Origin: Flavobacteriales bacterium | Lineage (GTDB): Bacteria; Bacteroidota; Bacteroidia; Flavobacteriales_D; Crocinitomicaceae | Assembly (NCBI GenBank): GCA_947458985.1 | Contig: CANHBA010000029.1 | Location: forward strand, 1-17,043 | DNA: 17,043 bases | Reading direction: 5' to 3' | Shown here: piece after piece, positions 13,844 to 17,043 of the stretch | Position numbering within the stretch: position 1 is the stretch's first letter | Layout: the number at the start of each line of letters is the position of its first letter | Position numbers and translations under genes: made by a program | The notes under the pieces: generated by a model | Seen by the model: only the letters and a program-made list of their open reading frames with translations | Databases searched by the model: none | What the model was told of the DNA's origin: nothing

Positions 13844-13866
13844 TTTGTACTTGAAGTACAAATTTA
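13844..13866 (-). promoter_or_regulatory. ATPase 2 promoter: -7 element TAAATTTG and 19-bp palindrome
   Basis: The -7 element TAAATTTG (13866-13859, minus strand) predicts a leader of about 14 nt. It overlaps TTTGTACTTGAAGTACAAA (13844-13862), a perfect inverted repeat with 9-bp arms and a single central base, ending 2 bp before the ATG. A protein bound here would cover the transcription start and the ribosome site. Confidence 0.65.
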
Positions 13867-13873
13867 CGTATTT

Positions 13874-13922
13874 TGCACTATCACAGTGCATTTTTTAGTG
13901 TTTTTTGCACCATCACAGTGCA
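13874..13922. repeat. Two 17-bp dyad repeats upstream of ATPase 2
   Basis: TGCACTATCACAGTGCA (13874-13890) and TGCACCATCACAGTGCA (13906-13922) differ by one base and start 32 bp apart. The first has perfect 6-bp arms around ATCAC; the second has 5-bp arms. Both are flanked by T-runs. The proximal copy lies where the -33 element should be. The pair fills most of the 90-bp gap between the HipT-like gene and ATPase 2. Confidence 0.85.
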
Positions 13923-13931
13923 TTTTAAATA

Positions 13932-14864
13932 TCAAACTAACTTTTTGAGCTTCGCCTGATAACTCTGCAAGTAATTGCGTTGTATGGCAGGTTTTAAAAA
14001 TGACTGTGCAATGAGCTGCTGTACTACATCGGTTTTACTCACCATCAAAGCCAAGATTTGAAGACTTTGCTTTTCGGCTATGCCGGCATGTAGGGCCAGT
14101 TGCTGAAATTGTTTGGCTACTGAGCCTTGGGCTAACTTCGCGGGCAATAAGCCTTCAGCTAGTGCAAATTCAGTGTCGGAGATGTGCAGGCGGCTATTCA
14201 AAAGATCATAGGCTGGGCTTAACTTGAAGTCGCCGAGGGGAGTTTCTATGACTGAAAAGTTTTTTAAATGCGCATCGCCGTTCGAAAAAAGGTAATTAAA
14301 CACGAGCAATTTATACAATTTCAAAGATTCCACTTTATAGCTCGGTATATATTGGCGCATGAGTTCAAATAAATCGAGATAGCTGCCTTGGTATTTATAA
14401 TTGGCCCCATGCGTTTGTGGGCATTTGGCAGCCAGTGCAGCAAAATCTTCTTGCGCTAGCTTACTGCCATCTGGCAAAAGGTCAAAGCGTTTGGTAAGAT
14501 ACGCTGGCGCTCCATTTCCAAAATAAATGAGGGTGTTGGCAGCAGTTTCTATGCCGTAAACCTGTTTGGCAATTTGCATGGTCAGGTGCTCATTGGCAGG
14601 CATTTGATCGGCGTTCTTGAGCAGTGTCGGGATAGGCTTTAAGATATGTGTACCTTGCTCATTTTCGAGAGCTAGCCTGATTTTATTTTTCAATTGAATC
14701 ATGGAGAATTTCTCTTGAACGCCAGAAATAGAAATCCGTGCTGCGTTGTCTTCGAATTGAAGGGCATCGTTATGCCCTAATTGCAAGGACATGTATGGCA
14801 ATACAGGGCTCACCTTACTTCCATTGAAGACACTATTGAGAATGGTTCGGCTGTAGCTTTTCAT
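13932..14864 (-). CDS. hipT: HipT-like Ser/Thr kinase toxin (HipA C-terminal type)
   Basis: This 310-residue kinase corresponds to the large part of HipA without its N-terminal subdomain, as in the three-gene HipBST systems. It has a Gly-rich loop with the SIS serine pair (ISISGVQEKFS, Ser45 and Ser47) and an ATP-contact Lys76 in HILKP. The catalytic loop is NGDAHLKN (Asp197, Asn202) and the Mg-binding Asp220 is in LSPAYDLLN. In characterised HipBST systems the two loop serines are autophosphorylated and the kinase targets tryptophanyl-tRNA synthetase; the target here is inferred only. The ATG directly abuts the stop of the hipS-like gene (TAAATG). No catalytic residue appears lost. Confidence 0.85.
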   Translation of the reverse strand: MKSYSRTILNSVFNGSKVSPVLPYMSLQLGHNDALQFEDNAARISISGVQEKFSMIQLKNKIRLALENEQGTHILKPIPTLLKNADQMPANEHLTMQIAKQVYGIETAANTLIYFGNGAPAYLTKRFDLLPDGSKLAQEDFAALAAKCPQTHGANYKYQGSYLDLFELMRQYIPSYKVESLKLYKLLVFNYLFSNGDAHLKNFSVIETPLGDFKLSPAYDLLNSRLHISDTEFALAEGLLPAKLAQGSVAKQFQQLALHAGIAEKQSLQILALMVSKTDVVQQLIAQSFLKPAIQRNYLQSYQAKLKKLV

Positions 14865-15191
14865 TTATGAAACGATGGCGTTAATTCGGACCGCACCAAT
14901 GTTATCGCCATGGGCTACGGCCAATAAAATACCAAAATAATCGTCGAGGTCTATGCGCTGCTTGAGGCAAACCATTTGCTTATTTACACCTTCGGGCAGC
15001 ATATTGAAAAAAAATGCGAACAACGTTTGGGCGCGGTACACAGCATTTGTTTTGGGTAAGGTCAGGCTAATAGCAGGCTTGCTTGAATTAGAAAACCATA
15101 GCGGGTCGTAGGCAAATTCAAAACTGCCATCGGCAAACTGAGTGAGGAGCCCAGCTAATTCATTTTTATAATAAACCTCTGCAGACCTCAA
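14865..15191 (-). CDS. hipS: HipS-like protein (stand-alone HipA N-terminal domain), candidate antitoxin
   Basis: This 108-residue protein matches the N-terminal subdomain of HipA. It has the start MRSAEVYYKNELAGLL, then ISLTLP, and LFAFFFNMLPEG leading to DDYFGILLAVAHGDNIGAVRI. In HipBST systems this small protein, not HipB, inhibits the kinase. The start is TTG at 15191, overlapping the hipB stop as TTGA. The family's usual MR-A-V opening supports this start over any later one. In the characterised E. coli HipS a Trp near residue 65 blocks the kinase site. Here the only Trp is at residue 32, and aromatics 60-62 (FFF) lie nearest that place, so the inhibitory contact may differ. Confidence 0.8.
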   Translation of the reverse strand: MRSAEVYYKNELAGLLTQFADGSFEFAYDPLWFSNSSKPAISLTLPKTNAVYRAQTLFAFFFNMLPEGVNKQMVCLKQRIDLDDYFGILLAVAHGDNIGAVRINAIVS

Positions 15192-15403
15192 AGACTAGTG
15201 TTTTTTTTAACTTGTAAAACCACCTCCATACCGAGTACGGCTGCAATTTCTGCCAAGGTATGCAAGGTAGGGTTTGCCTGCCCAGCCTCGAGTTGCTTAA
15301 GTGTGCGCAGCCCTACTCCAGAAAGTTCAGCTAATTGCGCTTGGGTAAGCTGCAACATGGCGCGTCGCTCTTTAATTTGCGTAATGAGTAGCGAAAGGTG
15401 CAT
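15188..15403 (-). CDS. hipB: HipB-like XRE-family regulator
   Basis: This 71-residue helix-turn-helix protein (residues about 6-60: ERRAMLQLTQAQLAELSGVG, then RTLKQLEAGQANPTLHTLAEIAAVLG) is the first gene of the three-gene operon. It should bind DNA and repress the operon, with the palindrome at 15459-15474 as the likely operator. It ends shortly after the HTH (EVVLQVKKNTSL). The order and tight junctions hipB-hipS-hipT are those of HipBST. The ATG at 15403 is 19 nt from a TAnnTTTG -7 element. Confidence 0.86.
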   Translation of the reverse strand: MHLSLLITQIKERRAMLQLTQAQLAELSGVGLRTLKQLEAGQANPTLHTLAEIAAVLGMEVVLQVKKNTSL

Positions 15404-15422
15404 TATATTGCTTTTTTATAGG

Positions 15423-15430
15423 CAAATATA
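15423..15430 (-). promoter_or_regulatory. hipBST promoter, -7 element TATATTTG
   Basis: TATATTTG on the minus strand fits TAnnTTTG exactly. The predicted leader is about 16 nt. There is no clear -33 element; the region upstream is A-rich. Confidence 0.6.
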
Positions 15431-15458
15431 CTTCTTTTTTGATTTTATCTACTGTTTT

Positions 15459-15474
15459 GTGCAATTTATTGCAC
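15459..15474. promoter_or_regulatory. Putative HipB operator, 16-bp dyad
   Basis: GTGCAATTTATTGCAC has perfect 7-bp arms (GTGCAAT/ATTGCAC) with a 2-bp centre. It lies just upstream of the expected -33 region of the hipB promoter. Such dyads are typical HipB/XRE binding sites. Confidence 0.65.
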
Positions 15475-15482
15475 TATTCAAA

Positions 15483-15502
15483 TTGTTTACCCGGCTAAAC
15501 AA
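15483..15502. promoter_or_regulatory. Second dyad upstream of hipB
   Basis: TTGTTTACCCGGCTAAACAA has 7-bp arms and a near-palindromic centre. An 8-bp part of it, CTAAACAA (15495-15502), recurs at 15528-15535, 33 bp away. It lies between the ATPase 3 stop and the hipB operator. It could be a further operator or a weak hairpin ending ATPase 3 transcription; there is no T-tract. Confidence 0.4.
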
Positions 15503-15552
15503 CTTTACCCATTTTTTGTATACTCCACTAAACAAAAATGCCCGTTTTCCAA

Positions 15553-16806
15553 TTAAGCACCTAAAGAGGCAAATGAGATGACGTTGATTCCATCTTTACG
15601 TGTATAACTCATTCCGGTGCCGGTTATGATATTCAAAGATTTTGGTATTCCGCTTTTTTGTTGATCGATCAAAGCTGCAAAGCGCAATAAATTGGCTGCG
15701 GCCTCTTCTATTTCACCGATACCTAATTTGATTTCAAAAGCACACCAATCGCCATTATGTTTCTGGACAATACTATCTACCTCTAAGCCACTTGAGTCGC
15801 GGTAATGATAAACTTTGGCATCATTTGCCTGGCCATAAACGCGCAAATCGTGGACAACCATAGATTCAAACAAGAACCCTGTAAATTTGAGGTCGTTGAA
15901 TAAGGTTTGCTCATTGGCTCCAAGAGCTGCCGCAGCCAATGACACATCGGTAAAATGTCGCTTTGCCGAATTTCTAAGCGTATGCGTTGATCGGATATGT
16001 GTACTCCAGGCTGGCTGATCTTCTAAAATCATTAACCGTTGAAGCACATCCAAATAATCATAAATTGTTGGCCTTGAAAGACTTCTATTTTCGTGCTCCT
16101 TGATATCTTTTTCGAGGACTGCGTTATCGACTAAAGTGCTGGTATTGCGCGCTAAGGACTTCAATAAACTTCTTACTTTAAGGGGGTCTCTTTTGGTTTG
16201 AGAAACCCTGCTCATGTCTACTTCAGCCAATAACTCAACATACGCCCGATTGATATCCGCAGCTTGTGCTACTGAACTGTTCATTTGTCGAGGAAACCCA
16301 CCTTTGATTAGCTGACCAATGATAAGGTCGAGTTCTTGGGGTTCATCGTATATATCTATAGACTTCGATTTAAATAAATCCGCAAGGCTTATTTTACCGG
16401 AAGACAAACCTAACTCTTGCCAAGACATAGTTCTCATGTCTACAATAGTGAATCTGCCAGCTCCGGAATGCATCTTGGCATTTTCTTCAGGATGTGCCGA
16501 ACCTGTTAAAATAAATTGGGCCTTTTGCTGGCGCTCATCTACTTCATGCCTGACGTGATCCCATAATTTCGGTAGTACTTGCCACTCATCGATCAAACGA
16601 GGTGTGTCTCCCATTAAAATTCTTTTGGGAGCCGTTTCAAATAGAAGTGGAATGTTTTCGTCGCGGTCAACTTGGATTATACTCTTGGCAAATTGTTTGG
16701 CAGATTCAGTTTTGCCGCAAGCTTTAGCTCCACGGATCAGAACTGCGCCACTGGCGTCTAGCTTACGCTGTAATTCATTGTCAATAAGTCTTTTTATATA
16801 GTTCAT
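15553..16806 (-). CDS. AAA_14/DUF4143-type ATP-binding protein (ATPase 3)
   Basis: This 417-residue protein has a variant Walker A GAKACGKT (26-33), Walker B RLIDEWQ (70-76) and TGSAHP (101-106). A helical region with a putative winged helix follows at about 210-260 (SLSRPTIYDYLDVLQRL). The C-terminal PD-(D/E)xK-like domain has Glu314, Asp344 (LEVDSIV), Glu358 and Lys360 (FEIK), so the nuclease-like residues look intact. This is the ATPase/DUF4143 subtype whose P-loop often has Cys or Trp before GKT. The ATG at 16806 follows a TAnnTTTG promoter and three 23-bp tandem repeats. No partner gene is seen; the downstream neighbour is the hipBST operon, in the same direction. Confidence 0.86.
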   Translation of the reverse strand: MNYIKRLIDNELQRKLDASGAVLIRGAKACGKTESAKQFAKSIIQVDRDENIPLLFETAPKRILMGDTPRLIDEWQVLPKLWDHVRHEVDERQQKAQFILTGSAHPEENAKMHSGAGRFTIVDMRTMSWQELGLSSGKISLADLFKSKSIDIYDEPQELDLIIGQLIKGGFPRQMNSSVAQAADINRAYVELLAEVDMSRVSQTKRDPLKVRSLLKSLARNTSTLVDNAVLEKDIKEHENRSLSRPTIYDYLDVLQRLMILEDQPAWSTHIRSTHTLRNSAKRHFTDVSLAAAALGANEQTLFNDLKFTGFLFESMVVHDLRVYGQANDAKVYHYRDSSGLEVDSIVQKHNGDWCAFEIKLGIGEIEEAAANLLRFAALIDQQKSGIPKSLNIITGTGMSYTRKDGINVISFASLGA

Positions 16807-16823
16807 GCTGAAAACACTTCCTG

Positions 16824-16831
16824 CAAATATA
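16824..16831 (-). promoter_or_regulatory. ATPase 3 promoter, -7 element TATATTTG
   Basis: TATATTTG on the minus strand predicts a transcription start near 16820 and a leader of about 14 nt. The leader contains an AGGAAG that could serve the ribosome. The -33 region falls inside the first tandem repeat. Confidence 0.6.
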
Positions 16832-16837
16832 GGTTTA

Positions 16838-16906
16838 CTTTACATATTATAAGCATTTCACTTTACATATTATAAGCATTTCACTTTACATATTATAAGC
16901 ATTTCA
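16838..16906. repeat. Three perfect 23-bp tandem repeats upstream of ATPase 3
   Basis: Identical units occupy 16838-16860, 16861-16883 and 16884-16906, followed by the first 6 bases of a fourth (16907-16912). Each begins CTTTACATATTATAAG, an imperfect dyad CTT...ATAT...AAG, and ends CATTTCA. There are no spacers. On the minus strand each unit carries a TATAAT-like segment. The last partial unit overlaps the stop codon of the neighbouring cupin gene. Confidence 0.92.
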
Positions 16907-16908
16907 CT

Positions 16909-17043
16909 TTACCTCCCAAAATCATCCTGCACACGCACAATATCCGACTCATCTGACGCATGCGTCGCATCGGTGTGTTGCCAAATTTCGGCAATAATGG
17001 CTTGGCTCTCTAAGCCAATGAGGCGGTGGCGTTCGCCTTGTGC
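16909..17043 (-). CDS. Cupin protein of the mannose-6-phosphate isomerase/ManC type, C-terminus (truncated by window edge)
   Basis: The minus-strand frame is open from the right edge to TAA at 16909-16911 and gives 44 residues. It contains GERHRLIGLE, then AIIAEIW and the closing DESDIVRVQDDFGR. This ending, GE-HRL ... E-DIVR--DD-GR, is the last strand of the cupin domain in type II phosphomannose isomerases and GDP-mannose pyrophosphorylases. Both enzymes supply mannose for surface polysaccharide. The fragment cannot show whether it is a stand-alone cupin or the end of a two-domain enzyme. Confidence 0.65.
   Translation of the reverse strand, partial: AQGERHRLIGLESQAIIAEIWQHTDATHASDESDIVRVQDDFGR

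Noticed and set aside
13932..15191. Single hipA gene broken by a frameshift
   Set aside because: The two frames meet at an exact TAAATG junction with full domains on both sides and intact catalytic residues. This is the known split HipS/HipT arrangement rather than a damaged gene.
16838..16912. CRISPR array
   Set aside because: The three 23-bp units are head to tail with no spacers, and no cas gene is nearby.

Overview
The window is a chromosomal stretch from a member of the Bacteroidota. The promoters I can see carry the TAnnTTTG -7 element of that phylum. The outer-membrane and secreted proteins have short signal peptides ending in an alanine followed by Gln, and the PurF, WaaA and Wza/Wzc types fit the phylum. 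The class is less certain; a Saprospiria- or Chitinophagia-like relative is a guess. Nearly every gene is on the minus strand. The exception is the purF fragment at the left edge, which converges on waaA.

Layout, left to right. The C-terminal half of purF (2-1042, +) faces waaA (1070-2281, -), the Kdo transferase of lipopolysaccharide synthesis. Upstream of waaA lies a HigB/HigA-type toxin-antitoxin pair (2301-2934), then an outer-membrane beta-barrel gene (3030-3791). The barrel gene overlaps the first of three AAA_14/DUF4143-type ATPase genes (3778-4914). A strong terminator with a UUCG loop (about 5041-5067) then closes a polysaccharide export operon read right to left: a WecA/MraY-type initiating sugar-phosphate transferase (8479-9558), a Wza-like export lipoprotein (7613-8428) and a Wzc-like tyrosine autokinase (5094-7613). 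The kinase has an unusual Tyr-Gly repeat tail. Upstream of that operon are a kelch-propeller membrane protein with a putative cytoplasmic winged helix (9644-11056), pgi (11070-12659) and the second ATPase (12672-13841), all closely spaced. Next comes a split three-gene HipBST-like toxin-antitoxin operon (13932-15403), then the third ATPase (15553-16806). The right edge holds the C-terminus of a cupin protein of the mannose-6-phosphate isomerase/ManC type (16909-17043).

Two functional layers are interleaved. Housekeeping and envelope genes (purF, waaA, pgi, the sugar-nucleotide cupin gene, export operon, barrel) form the backbone. Small, more AT-rich modules (two toxin-antitoxin systems and three ATPases) sit between them, each with its own promoter and dyad-rich upstream DNA.

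The most striking pattern is shared by the three ATPases. Each encodes an AAA domain, a putative winged helix and a PD-(D/E)xK-like C-terminal domain. Each is preceded by its own tandem array of repeats (2 x 30 bp at 32-bp spacing, 2 x 17 bp at 32-bp spacing, 3 x 23 bp head to tail). The repeat sequences are unrelated between loci, yet in every case the proximal repeat covers the expected -33 region of a TAnnTTTG promoter a few bases from the start codon. This is the best candidate here for an undescribed regulatory or mobile-module system. No tRNA, rRNA, CRISPR array, IS element or transposase gene was seen.
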